Below, in pieces: positions 53,125-60,573 of a stretch of DNA of 64,000 nt (its first letter is position 1; every line of letters starts with the position of its first letter). The notes beneath the pieces were generated by a model. It made no database searches and was not told the origin of the DNA. It worked only from the letters and a program-made list of their open reading frames with translations. Position numbers and translations under genes: made by a program. The stretch spans positions 212,430 to 276,429 of the forward strand of contig NZ_CAIJDE010000062.1 of the NCBI RefSeq assembly GCF_903819335.1, given 5' to 3'. This DNA is from Flavobacterium panici (GTDB lineage Bacteria > Bacteroidota > Bacteroidia > Flavobacteriales > Flavobacteriaceae).

Positions 53125-53604
53125 AGTTTTATTTTATTGTTTTTTCTAAACCGAATTTGGAATTCAGTTTTCGTGGTTTTTTATTTGTTTTTTTTGAAAA
53201 GCCAATTTATGGTTAAAAGGCTTCCAAAGATAATTTTTAAATGCGGATTTTACAATGCATGCATATAAATTTAATAGATCAACAAGAATAACGATAACGT
53301 TTTCGTAATAATTTATGATTTGCTTCAACCAGACTATAATTTTGCAGCGTTTTTTGTAAAATACAAGATTAAAAAATGCGATTTAAAAACCTCAAAAAAG
53401 TAAATTTTAAGTCATTTTCTCCACAGAAAAGATTAAACAATTCCTAAAGCGCGTAAATCTACGTAAAGTTAGTCTTACTAATTTGATTACTAAACCGATA
53501 GAGTAAAAAAAATAAAAAACTTCCAAAAAAAAACTTCCAAAAAAAGGCAATAATATTGATAAATTAACATTATTTTTGCCTTAAAATTAAATAATTGACA
53601 GAGC
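53125..53604. other. 480-base intergenic region
   Basis: This is AT-rich divergent spacer between acyl-CoA dehydrogenase and the chalcone-isomerase-like gene. It contains TATTTTTG (53571-53578), a -7 match 27 bases before the downstream ATG, but no paired -33 box. TGCATGCA at about 53.26 kb is a short palindrome also present at 38.97 kb. No gene is visible on either strand. Confidence 0.5.
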
Positions 53605-54180
53605 ATGAAAAAGATTTTACTAGTACTTACACTCCTTTTAACTTTACAATTTTCAGCAGTTTCTGCCCAGACTCATTTAGAGGTAAATGGCGTTACTGTT
53701 CCTAGAAAGATAGATTATCAAAACAAAACTTTGCAGCTTAACGGCGCTGGCGGCAGATCTAAAATGTGGTTAGAAGTTTATGTGCAAGCTTTGTATTTAT
53801 CTCAATTAAGCCAGGATCCAAAATTTATTATTGACAGCGATACCGAAATGGCTATTCGAATTGAAATTACATCCTCTATGGTTTCTTCAAATAAATTAAC
53901 CAAAGCAATGAATGTTGGTTTCGAAAAATCTGCAGGAAGCAATCTGGAACAATTACGACCAAGAATCGAACAATTCAAAACATACTTAAGCGACGCAATT
54001 ACAGAAAAAGATGTTTTCGTTTTAGCTTACAATCCGCTGGACCAAACTATCAATGTTTTTAAAAATGAAGTTTTGAAAGGAAAAGTTCAGGGATTTGATT
54101 TCAAAAAAGCATTATTCGGAATCTGGCTTTCTGATAAACCAGTTGACGAAACTTTGAAAAAACACTTATTAGGAATATAA
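53605..54180 (+). CDS. Chalcone isomerase-like periplasmic protein
   Basis: 191 residues with a signal peptide (ILLVLTLLLTLQFSAVSAQ). LEVNGVTVPRKIDYQNKTLQLNGAGGRSKMWLEVYVQALYL and DVFVLAYNPLDQTINVFKNE match the bacterial chalcone-isomerase-like family. Bacterial members bind hydrophobic ligands, and most lack isomerase activity. Their physiological role is unknown. Single gene with a terminator. Confidence 0.85.
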   Translation: MKKILLVLTLLLTLQFSAVSAQTHLEVNGVTVPRKIDYQNKTLQLNGAGGRSKMWLEVYVQALYLSQLSQDPKFIIDSDTEMAIRIEITSSMVSSNKLTKAMNVGFEKSAGSNLEQLRPRIEQFKTYLSDAITEKDVFVLAYNPLDQTINVFKNEVLKGKVQGFDFKKALFGIWLSDKPVDETLKKHLLGI

Positions 54181-54202
54181 TCCTTAAAATTTTACATATT
54201 CA

Positions 54203-54241
54203 GAAAGCCGAAAACCGAATAGTTTTCGGCTTTTCTTTTTT
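54203..54241 (+). terminator. Terminator of the chalcone isomerase-like gene
   Basis: AAAGCCGAAAAC, a short loop and GTTTTCGGCTTTT followed by a T tract. Confidence 0.85.
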
Positions 54242-54322
54242 GTTTAATAAATTTGATGCAAAATACATTATTCGCATTATTCTATTTTATACATTTACAC
54301 AAAATAAACATATCACAACAAA

Positions 54323-55549
54323 ATGAAAGATTTATTACAACAATTTGAAAATAAAGCACCTGAAATTGTTTTTAACTGGAAAGATTCTGAAACAGAAGCT
54401 GAAGGATGGACTGTAATTAATTCGCTGCGCGGAGGAGCTGCCGGAGGAGGAACAAGAATGAGAAAAGGCTTAGACATGAACGAAGTTTTGTCACTGGCCA
54501 AAACAATGGAAGTTAAATTTTCTGTTTCGGGCCCGGCTATTGGCGGCGCTAAATCTGGAATAAATTTTGACCCAAATGATCCTCGCAAAAAAGGAGTTTT
54601 ACAGCGTTGGTACAAAGCGGTTTCTCCATTATTAAAAAGTTACTACGGAACTGGTGGAGATTTAAATGTTGATGAAATTCACGAAGTAATCCCAATGACA
54701 GAGGAATGTGGTGTTTGGCATCCGCAGGAAGGTGTTTTCAACGGACACTTCAAGCCTACAGAAGCGGATAAAATTAATAGAATTGGTCAATTACGTCAAG
54801 GTGTAATTAAGGTTATCGAAAACCCAAAATTCTCACCAGACGTTACAAGAAAATATACGGTTGCTGATATGATTACGGGTTATGGCGTTGCCGAAGCGGT
54901 TCGTCATTTCTACGCAACTTACGGCGGAGACATTAAAGGTAAAAAAGCAATTGTACAAGGTTTTGGAAATGTTGGTTCTGCAGCTGCTTTTTATTTAGCT
55001 GAAATGGGCGCAAAAGTAATCGGAATTATTGATCGCGACGGCGGATTAATTAAAGAAGATGGTTTTTCTTTTGAAGAAATCAGAACGTTGTTTTTAAATA
55101 AAGACGGAAATAAATTAGTTGCCGATAATATGATTCCGTTTGAAGAAATTAATTCTAAAATCTGGACCATTGGTGCTGAAATTTTCACGCCTTGCGCCGC
55201 TTCAAGATTGGTTACTCAAAACCAAATCGACAGCTTAATCGCAAACGGATTGGAAGTTATTTCTTGCGGAGCGAATGTTCCTTTTGCTGACAGAGAAATT
55301 TTCTTTGGTTCAATTATGGAAGAAGTGGATCATAAAGTTAGTTTAATCCCGGATTTTATTTCAAACTGCGGAATGGCAAGAGTTTTTGCTTATTTCATGG
55401 AGAAAAAAGTTCAAATGACAGATGAGGCTATTTTTAACGATACTTCTGAAATTATAAAAAATGCGATTATTAAAGCGCACGCTTTAAATTCATCTAAAAC
55501 AAATATTAGTGCAACGGCATTCGAAATTGCATTGAAACAATTAGTATAA
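54323..55549 (+). CDS. Glu/Leu/Phe/Val dehydrogenase family protein
   Basis: 408 residues. The N-terminal domain has VINSLRGGAAGGGTRM and GPAIGGAKSGINFDP with the catalytic Lys, and the Rossmann domain has IVQGFGNVGSAAAFYLAEMGAKVIGIIDRDG. This is the oxidative-deamination enzyme family, most likely a glutamate dehydrogenase linking 2-oxoglutarate and ammonia, though Leu or Phe specificity cannot be excluded. The Asp after the second strand (IIDRD) favours NAD over NADP. Confidence 0.92.
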   Translation: MKDLLQQFENKAPEIVFNWKDSETEAEGWTVINSLRGGAAGGGTRMRKGLDMNEVLSLAKTMEVKFSVSGPAIGGAKSGINFDPNDPRKKGVLQRWYKAVSPLLKSYYGTGGDLNVDEIHEVIPMTEECGVWHPQEGVFNGHFKPTEADKINRIGQLRQGVIKVIENPKFSPDVTRKYTVADMITGYGVAEAVRHFYATYGGDIKGKKAIVQGFGNVGSAAAFYLAEMGAKVIGIIDRDGGLIKEDGFSFEEIRTLFLNKDGNKLVADNMIPFEEINSKIWTIGAEIFTPCAASRLVTQNQIDSLIANGLEVISCGANVPFADREIFFGSIMEEVDHKVSLIPDFISNCGMARVFAYFMEKKVQMTDEAIFNDTSEIIKNAIIKAHALNSSKTNISATAFEIALKQLV

Positions 55550-55570
55550 GCTATTTTATACTTTATATAT

Positions 55571-55603
55571 AAACGAGCCAGATTTCTATTTGGCTCGTTT
55601 TTT
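55571..55603 (+). terminator. Terminator of the Glu dehydrogenase gene
   Basis: AAACGAGCCA, a 10-base loop and TGGCTCGTTT followed by TTTGTTTTG. Confidence 0.85.
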
Positions 55604-55659
55604 GTTTTGCCACAGATTAAAAGGATTATTTGGATTTCTGCTTTGTGAATTTTTAGTCC

Positions 55660-55930
55660 ACAGATTTGCACAAATTTAAACAGGTAAAATTTTGCGGTTA
55701 AAAATAAGATCCAGCTTTGAGAACTTTGCCTTCTATTCACCACAAAGAGTTACACAATCTAAACAGAAAAAACTTTGCGCTCTTTGCGTAAAACCTTAGC
55801 GAACTTTGCGTTAAAACAAATCCCAGCTTTGAGAACTTTACCTCCTATTCAGCCCACAGATTTACACAAATCTAAACAGATAAAACTTTGCGTTCTTTGC
55901 GTAAAACCTTAGCGAACTTTGCGGTTAAAT
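55660..55930. repeat. Tandem ~113-bp imperfect repeats
   Basis: AACTTTGCGCTCTTTGCGTA at 55771 and AACTTTGCGTTCTTTGCGTA at 55884 start units that repeat at about 113 bases. CCAGCTTTGAGAACTTTGCC at 55711 and CCAGCTTTGAGAACTTTACC at 55823 repeat with nearly the same spacing. No protein is encoded on either strand. The unit resembles CCACAGATT-type flavobacterial spacer repeats seen at 12.4 kb. Confidence 0.7.
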
Positions 55931-56012
55931 TACACACAGCTCTTTCAGTCTAAACAATTTTTAGTACTTTTAAACGTTTTTATTTAATACAATTTCAAAA
56001 TTCAGAATTACA

Positions 56013-56918
56013 ATGAGTTTCACTATTTCTTCAGATAAAAAGAAATCATTACTACTCACAACTGCTATATATGCGGTAATCATTCTATTGCTGTTTTTTA
56101 TACGTTTTTGGCCTCCATACAATCCGGAAAATAACGTTGCACTTGCAGATGGCGGCGGTGGCGGTGGCGGCGTAACGGTAAATTTTGGTGACAGCGATTT
56201 AGGTTCCGGAGCCAATTATAAAAGCGAAGTTCTGGAAGTGAAAAATGAAGTAAAACAAGCTCCGGCAAAAGCAGTTGAAGAAGAAGCTATTATTTCTCAG
56301 GAAAATACAAAAGCTGATGAAACTGATGTTGTTATTCCTGTAAAAGAAAAACCTAAAAAACCTGTTCCGGTTGAAAAACCAATACAAAAACCTGTTCCCG
56401 AAAAACCTAAAGTTTCAAACTCTACAAACGATGCTTTGTCAAGCATTTTAAAAGGTTCGAAAAAAGGCGGCGACGGCGATGATAAAGCGTCTGGAAATAA
56501 AGGAAAAGTAAACGGAAGCTTAGGTTCCAGCGGTTATTACGGATCTGGTGGTTCTGGCGGAGGAACCGGAGGCGGTAACGGAACCGGAAATGGAATTGGT
56601 ACAGGAAGCGGTTACGGACCAGGAAGCGGCGGTGGTTCTGGCGGAGGAACTGGATACTCTTTAAATGGTCGAAAAGCATTATCTAAACCAGCTCCTAAAT
56701 ATACTTGTAACGAAGAAGGAACTGTTGTGGTTGAAGTTACGGTCGATCAAAATGGGAAAACCGTGAGTGCAACTGCCGGAATAAAAGGAACTACAAACAA
56801 GGCTAGTTGTTTATTAGAACAAGCAAAAATAGCCGCATTAAACACAAAATGGTCTGCCGATGAAAATGCAGCCGCAAAACAAGTTGGAAAGATTATTTAT
56901 AATTTCAATTTGAATTAA
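56013..56918 (+). CDS. TonB-family energy transducer
   Basis: 301 residues. A cytoplasmic N-terminus and one membrane helix (LLLTTAIYAVIILLLFFIRFW) are followed by a periplasmic acidic/Pro/Lys-rich region (KEKPKKPVPVEKPIQKPVPEKPK), a long Gly-rich linker (about 180-220) and a short C-terminal domain (YTCNEEGTVVVEVTVDQNGKTVSATAGIKG) ending IIYNFNLN. It transmits proton motive force to outer-membrane receptors. It converges on exbD, so the complex is encoded from both strands. Confidence 0.82.
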   Translation: MSFTISSDKKKSLLLTTAIYAVIILLLFFIRFWPPYNPENNVALADGGGGGGGVTVNFGDSDLGSGANYKSEVLEVKNEVKQAPAKAVEEEAIISQENTKADETDVVIPVKEKPKKPVPVEKPIQKPVPEKPKVSNSTNDALSSILKGSKKGGDGDDKASGNKGKVNGSLGSSGYYGSGGSGGGTGGGNGTGNGIGTGSGYGPGSGGGSGGGTGYSLNGRKALSKPAPKYTCNEEGTVVVEVTVDQNGKTVSATAGIKGTTNKASCLLEQAKIAALNTKWSADENAAAKQVGKIIYNFNLN

Positions 56919-56960
56919 AAAACACGAATTTCACGGATTTACACTAAATCTGTTCTCATA

Positions 56961-57000
56961 AAAAAAAGGCTTTCTGATGATTTTCAGAAAGCCTTTTTTT
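56961..57000 (+). terminator. Terminator of the TonB-family gene
   Basis: AAAAAAAGGCTTTCTGA and TCAGAAAGCCTTTTTTT. Confidence 0.9.
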
Positions 57001-57007
57001 CGTCCAG

Positions 57008-57114
57008 TTTGTCATTTCGACCGAAGGGAGAAATCTCCGCAAGAAGCTCGACAAAGATTAGATTCACGTTGCGGAGTTACTTGCGGAGATTTCTCCCTTC
57101 GGTCGAAATGACAA
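57008..57114. repeat. 110-bp palindromic repeat, copy C
   Basis: The arms GTCATTTCGACCGAAGGGAG and CTCCCTTCGGTCGAAATGAC are exact complements but differ in sequence from the arms of copies A and B (CGACGAAGGAG). The interior holds GAAGCTCGACAAAGATTAGA. A copy of the GCGTGAGGGATAGAAGC element follows. Confidence 0.85.
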
Positions 57115-57179
57115 AATTGCGCTTACTTATAGAAGTGAGATTGCTTCGTTCCTCGCAAGGACTTTGATTGTGTTGTTTT

Positions 57180-57303
57180 GCGTGAGGGATAGAAGCTGGC
57201 TACCGAAGTAGCGCTCCCGATAGCTATCGGGACGACCGGAATAAAAAAATGGGCGAATCAACGTTATGCTGATTGGCCCATTTTTTTATTGTGGTCACGC
57301 CCT
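57180..57303. repeat. GCGTGAGGGATAGAAGC element, copy 2
   Basis: It begins GCGTGAGGGATAGAAGC like copy 1 at 34.7 kb and ends GGTCACGCCC, with GCGTGA and TCACGC able to close a helix. Its interior differs: it contains the palindrome TCCCGATAGCTATCGGGA (57215-57232, shared with 6.87 kb) and a strong terminator stem (57243-57288). Confidence 0.65.
57243..57288. terminator. Bidirectional terminator of exbD and the TonB region
   Basis: AAAAAAATGGGC and GCCCATTTTTTT with an inner AATCA/TGATT pairing lie within the repeat element, next to the exbD end. Confidence 0.85.
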
Positions 57304-57313
57304 AATATTAAAT

Positions 57314-57709
57314 TTACTTCGGACTTGTAGCAATTACAAACTTCAAATTATTCTTCACTCCTATCTGCAATACATCAACTAAATCCTGAACTTGCAAATT
57401 AAACGGAATTCGGACTACGACAGTTTGATCTTTATCTGCTCCAATTTTATTCATTAGAGTCGTTTCTAATTCTTCAAAAGCAACGGGCTGTTTGTCGATA
57501 TAAAACTGCTTGTCCTCTGTAACCGATAAACTGATTAATTGTTTATTCGTTTTTTCATTTGATTTTGCTTTTGGAAGCGTCATCTTAATAACATTCGGAT
57601 TTGCCAGTGTTGAAATAATTAGGAAAAACAACAACAGGAAAAACATAATGTCACTTAATGATGAAGTCGCAACCTCAGCGTGAAATCTTCTTTTTCTCTT
57701 AATCGACAT
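57314..57709 (-). CDS. exbD: ExbD/TolR family protein
   Basis: 131 residues. Basic N-terminus (MSIKRKRRFHAE), one membrane helix with the conserved Asp (SSLSDIMFFLLLFFLIISTLA), and a periplasmic domain ending VLQIGVKNNLKFVIATSPK. With ExbB it makes the proton channel that energises TonB. The gene starts three bases after exbB. Tol versus Exb assignment rests on the nearby TonB-like gene. Confidence 0.9.
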   Translation of the reverse strand: MSIKRKRRFHAEVATSSLSDIMFFLLLFFLIISTLANPNVIKMTLPKAKSNEKTNKQLISLSVTEDKQFYIDKQPVAFEELETTLMNKIGADKDQTVVVRIPFNLQVQDLVDVLQIGVKNNLKFVIATSPK

Positions 57710-57712
57710 ACC

Positions 57713-58408
57713 TTATGATCTTTGAATTATGTTTACAAATTCTAATATCTGTTTCTGAATTTTTAAAGCAAAATCATCAATTTTTCCGTTCAGTAAGTGG
57801 TAAGCACTATAGGCAATAATTCCCACGATAAGTCCAGAACCGGAACTAATCATTTTCTCGTATAAACCTCCGGAAATATTTCCGATACTGATATTTTCTG
57901 TAACCGAAATACTGTAGAAAATTTTAATTACCCCAGAAATAGTTCCGATGAAACCAAGAGTTGGCGCAATACCGGCGATAAGTCCTAAATGACCTAAACG
58001 TCTTTCCATTTCACCAATTTCAATATCGGCAGCGCGGTCCATGTTAGATTCGATTTCGGCAATTGGTCTTCCAATTACTAAAACGCCTTCTTTTAAAATA
58101 TTTCCAACAGCTGTATCATTTCTTTCTACAATTGTTCTGGCTAATTCAATGTTTCCGGCATGTAATTTATCGCCAACGTCCTGCATTAATCTGGCATCAA
58201 TTCTTGACGCTTTTTGGATATATAAGTAGCGTTCAAAAATTACGTAAATCGTGTAAAACAATAAAAGTGCGATTGGTATTAAGAAGAAACCTCCTTTTAA
58301 GATAAATCCTAAAACAGAAATCTCGGTTTCTGGGTGAGCAATTTTTTCGATCACTACGTTTGAGGCGTTTGCGAGAGTATCAGCTTGTAATTGAATGTAG
58401 CTAAACAT
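57713..58408 (-). CDS. exbB: ExbB/TolQ/MotA family proton channel protein
   Basis: 231 residues with three membrane helices (LKGGFFLIPIALLLFYTIYVIF, LGLIAGIAPTLGFIGTISGVI, MISSGSGLIVGIIAYSAYHLL). Blocks IAPTLGFIGTISGVIKIF and GLIVGIIAYSAYHLL match the family. It is operonic with exbD. Confidence 0.92.
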   Translation of the reverse strand: MFSYIQLQADTLANASNVVIEKIAHPETEISVLGFILKGGFFLIPIALLLFYTIYVIFERYLYIQKASRIDARLMQDVGDKLHAGNIELARTIVERNDTAVGNILKEGVLVIGRPIAEIESNMDRAADIEIGEMERRLGHLGLIAGIAPTLGFIGTISGVIKIFYSISVTENISIGNISGGLYEKMISSGSGLIVGIIAYSAYHLLNGKIDDFALKIQKQILEFVNIIQRS

Positions 58409-58539
58409 ATTTTAATTCTGGTTTTTAATAATTAATTCTAAAAAATATTTCAATTTTGCAATAAAGATAATTTTCATTGTTATATTAAACTAAAAAAACT
58501 GGAAATTATTTCAATCAGCAACTATTTTATCCAAATAAA

Positions 58540-59763
58540 ATGAACTATAAGGAAACAACAAACTGGATGTTTAATCAATTACCAATGTATCAGCTTCAGG
58601 GTGCTTCGGCATACAAAGAAGACCTGACAAACATCAAGTTACTGGCAGAGCATCTTGGTAATCCCGAAAAGAAATTGCAAACGATTCACGTTGCGGGAAC
58701 AAACGGAAAAGGATCAACATCGCACATGCTGGCTTCGGTTTTGCAGGAAGCGGGTTATAAAGTAGGTTTGTATACTTCGCCGCACTTAAAAGATTTCAGG
58801 GAAAGGATTAAAGTAAACGGCCTGGAAATTTCAGAAGATTTTGTTTGTGAGTTCATTTCCAAACACAAAGATTTTTTTGAAGCTAATGATATGAGTTTCT
58901 TCGAAATGTCGGTTGGTTTGGCATTTGATTATTTTGTTTCAGAAAAAGCAGATATCGCGATTATTGAAGTTGGTTTGGGCGGAAGACTGGACGCGACTAA
59001 TATTATTACGCCTTTGGTTTCTGTAATTACCAATATTGGTTTAGACCACACACAATTTTTAGGAAATACGCTTGAAGCCATTGCAGGCGAAAAAGCGGGA
59101 ATTATTAAACCAAATGTTCCAGTTGTAATTGGAGAATATACAGATGAAACTCAGCCTATATTTTTGGCTAAAGCCGAAGAAAACAACGCACCGATTTCTT
59201 TTGCTTCAGATTTAATTGATCAAATTTATTTATCTGATTTAATTGGAGATTATCAGTTTCATAATAAGAAGACAGTTCAGCAGACGATTTCAATTCTGAA
59301 CAATCAAACCAATTTTAAAGTTTCGACAGAACAATTAAAAGAAGGTTTATTGAATGTGGTAAAAAATACGGGTTTACAAGGAAGATGGCAGCAGCTTGGT
59401 GAAAACCCAAAAATCATTTGCGACACGGCACACAACAAACACGGATTAGCTGTTGTGATGAATCAGCTTCAAAATGAAAAATACGAAAAACTACATATTG
59501 TTTTGGGTGTTGTAAACGATAAAGATTTGGATTCTATTTTGCCGCTTTTCCCGAAAGAAGCACAATATTATTTTTGCAGTCCAAATTCGGCAAGAGGTTT
59601 ACCGACTGAAACGCTTCAAAATGCGGCTGAGAAATTTAATTTAATTGGAGAAAAATACGATTCTGTTGAAAGCGCTTTCGCGAAAGCCAAACAAAACGCT
59701 TCAAAAAATGATTTTATTTATGTTGGCGGAAGCACTTTTGTCGTTGCCGAATTGCCTTTGTAA
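58540..59763 (+). CDS. folC: Folylpolyglutamate/dihydrofolate synthase
   Basis: 407 residues, the length of bifunctional FolC. P-loop VAGTNGKGSTSHMLASVL, the folate loop YTSPHLKDFRERIKVNG, EVGLGGRLDATNI, and the TNIGLDHTQFLGNT block. The C-terminal ligase domain has WQQLGENPKIICDTAHNKHG. It adds glutamate to dihydropteroate and to tetrahydrofolates. It is the last core gene before the accessory end of the window. Confidence 0.95.
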   Translation: MNYKETTNWMFNQLPMYQLQGASAYKEDLTNIKLLAEHLGNPEKKLQTIHVAGTNGKGSTSHMLASVLQEAGYKVGLYTSPHLKDFRERIKVNGLEISEDFVCEFISKHKDFFEANDMSFFEMSVGLAFDYFVSEKADIAIIEVGLGGRLDATNIITPLVSVITNIGLDHTQFLGNTLEAIAGEKAGIIKPNVPVVIGEYTDETQPIFLAKAEENNAPISFASDLIDQIYLSDLIGDYQFHNKKTVQQTISILNNQTNFKVSTEQLKEGLLNVVKNTGLQGRWQQLGENPKIICDTAHNKHGLAVVMNQLQNEKYEKLHIVLGVVNDKDLDSILPLFPKEAQYYFCSPNSARGLPTETLQNAAEKFNLIGEKYDSVESAFAKAKQNASKNDFIYVGGSTFVVAELPL

Positions 59764-59876
59764 CAATCAAAACTTAAATATTAGAAAAAAGTCTAAAAAA
59801 ACCGATTTAATAACAAATTCATAAACAGCGAGATATAGTTTATTTTTAAAAAAGTTTTATTTTTTATTCGATTTTC

Positions 59877-59907
59877 TTTGCAGAACTCAAAAACTAGCGT
59901 ATATTTG
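59877..59907 (+). promoter_or_regulatory. Promoter of tRNA-Val
   Basis: TTTG (59877-59880), a 19-base spacer, TATATTTG (59900-59907): both boxes match the Bacteroidota consensus. The tRNA starts 38 bases downstream. Confidence 0.85.
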
Positions 59908-59944
59908 CACTCGCAATCACAAACGATAGCAACCTAGTAAAATA

Positions 59945-60019
59945 GGGCGATTAGCTCAGCTGGTTCAGAGCACCTCGTTTACACCGAGGGGGTCGGGGGT
60001 TCGAACCCCTCATCGCCCA
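59945..60019 (+). tRNA. tRNA-Val (anticodon TAC)
   Basis: 75 bases folding into a full cloverleaf: acceptor GGGCGAT/ATCGCCC with discriminator A, D stem GCTC/GAGC, anticodon stem CCTCG/CGAGG with loop TTTACAC (anticodon TAC, reads GUA), variable GGGTC, T stem GGGGG/CCCTC with TTCGAAC. The CCA end is not encoded. A degenerate copy of the same tRNA lies at 60327-60425. Confidence 0.96.
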
Positions 60020-60030
60020 CAGAAATTCCA

Positions 60031-60066
60031 AAAACTCCAAAGTCATTTGATTTTGGAGTTTTTTTT
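60031..60066 (+). terminator. Terminator of tRNA-Val
   Basis: AACTCCAAA, a loop and TTTGGAGTT followed by a T run. It sits 12 bases after the tRNA and before the GIY-YIG gene. Confidence 0.85.
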
Positions 60067-60080
60067 GTTATATACATTTC

Positions 60081-60332
60081 ATGAATTTTATTGTTTATAT
60101 CTTATTTAGCGAAAGCAAGAATAAATTTTATATTGGATTTACTTCTAATTTAGAAGAAAGGCTTGTTCGTCATAATCAAAAAAGCAAAGGTTTTACTGGA
60201 AATGTAAATGATTGGAGAGTTGTTTATACTGAAAATTACGAAACAAAAGAGCTTGCACATAAAAGAGAATTACAAATTAAATCTTGGAAAAGCAGAATTA
60301 AAATTCAGAAATTAATTGATAATAAAGATTAG
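60081..60332 (+). CDS. Small GIY-YIG nuclease domain protein
   Basis: 83 residues, essentially only the GIY-YIG domain: VYILFSE (GIY position), FYIGFT (YIG position), catalytic Arg region LEERLVRHN, and Glu in LAHKRELQIKSWKS. It is the UvrC-type endonuclease fold, as in URI/UPF0213 proteins. The last sense codon (GAT) and the TAG stop at 60330-60332 lie within the first bases of a broken tRNA-Val copy (GATTAGCTCA). This ties the gene to the tRNA duplication. Such small nucleases can act as homing enzymes or in repair. Confidence 0.88.
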   Translation: MNFIVYILFSESKNKFYIGFTSNLEERLVRHNQKSKGFTGNVNDWRVVYTENYETKELAHKRELQIKSWKSRIKIQKLIDNKD

Positions 60333-60425
60333 CTCACCTGGTTCTAAGCATTCCGATTTTTCATCGGAAGTGGTCGGGGGTTCGAACCTTCCGATGAAAA
60401 ATCGGAACAAGCTATCATCGCCCAC
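60327..60425 (+). pseudogene. Broken tRNA-Val copy with palindromic insert
   Basis: GATTAGCTCA, then CTGGTTC..AAGCA and GGTCGGGGGTTCGAACC match tRNA-Val arms, and CATCGCCCAC matches its 3' end. The acceptor 5' strand is missing. The anticodon arm is replaced by TTCCGATTTTTCATCGGAA (60351-60369), and the exact reverse complement of this 19-mer (60389-60407) interrupts the T-arm 3' side. It cannot fold as a normal tRNA. CATCGCCCAC is followed by CA, giving a CCA-like end. Confidence 0.8.
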
Positions 60426-60429
60426 CAAG

Positions 60430-60463
60430 AAACTCCTTAAGAAATTAAGGAGTTTTTTTTATG
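60430..60463 (+). terminator. Terminator, also left 34-bp direct repeat
   Basis: AACTCCTTAA, a short loop and TTAAGGAGTT followed by a T run, ending TATG. An identical 34-bp sequence, including the bases beyond the stem, occurs at 62631-62664. The two copies bracket the AAA ATPase and XRE genes. Confidence 0.85.
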
Positions 60464-60573
60464 CATGTTTTTTATCGTCACTATTCCAAACATGTTTATA
60501 ATACAAATTAACCTTATCGGGTTAACAATCTAAGAGAGCCCCTCAAATTGAATTAGTTGTATATTATTATAGT

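Noticed and set aside
60327..60425. A second functional tRNA gene
   Set aside because: The acceptor 5' strand is missing, the anticodon loop is abnormal and the T stem is interrupted, so a cloverleaf cannot form.
60316..60501. 61-residue reading frame across the broken tRNA
   Set aside because: It overlaps the GIY-YIG end and the tRNA copy in another frame; the residues reflect tRNA sequence.
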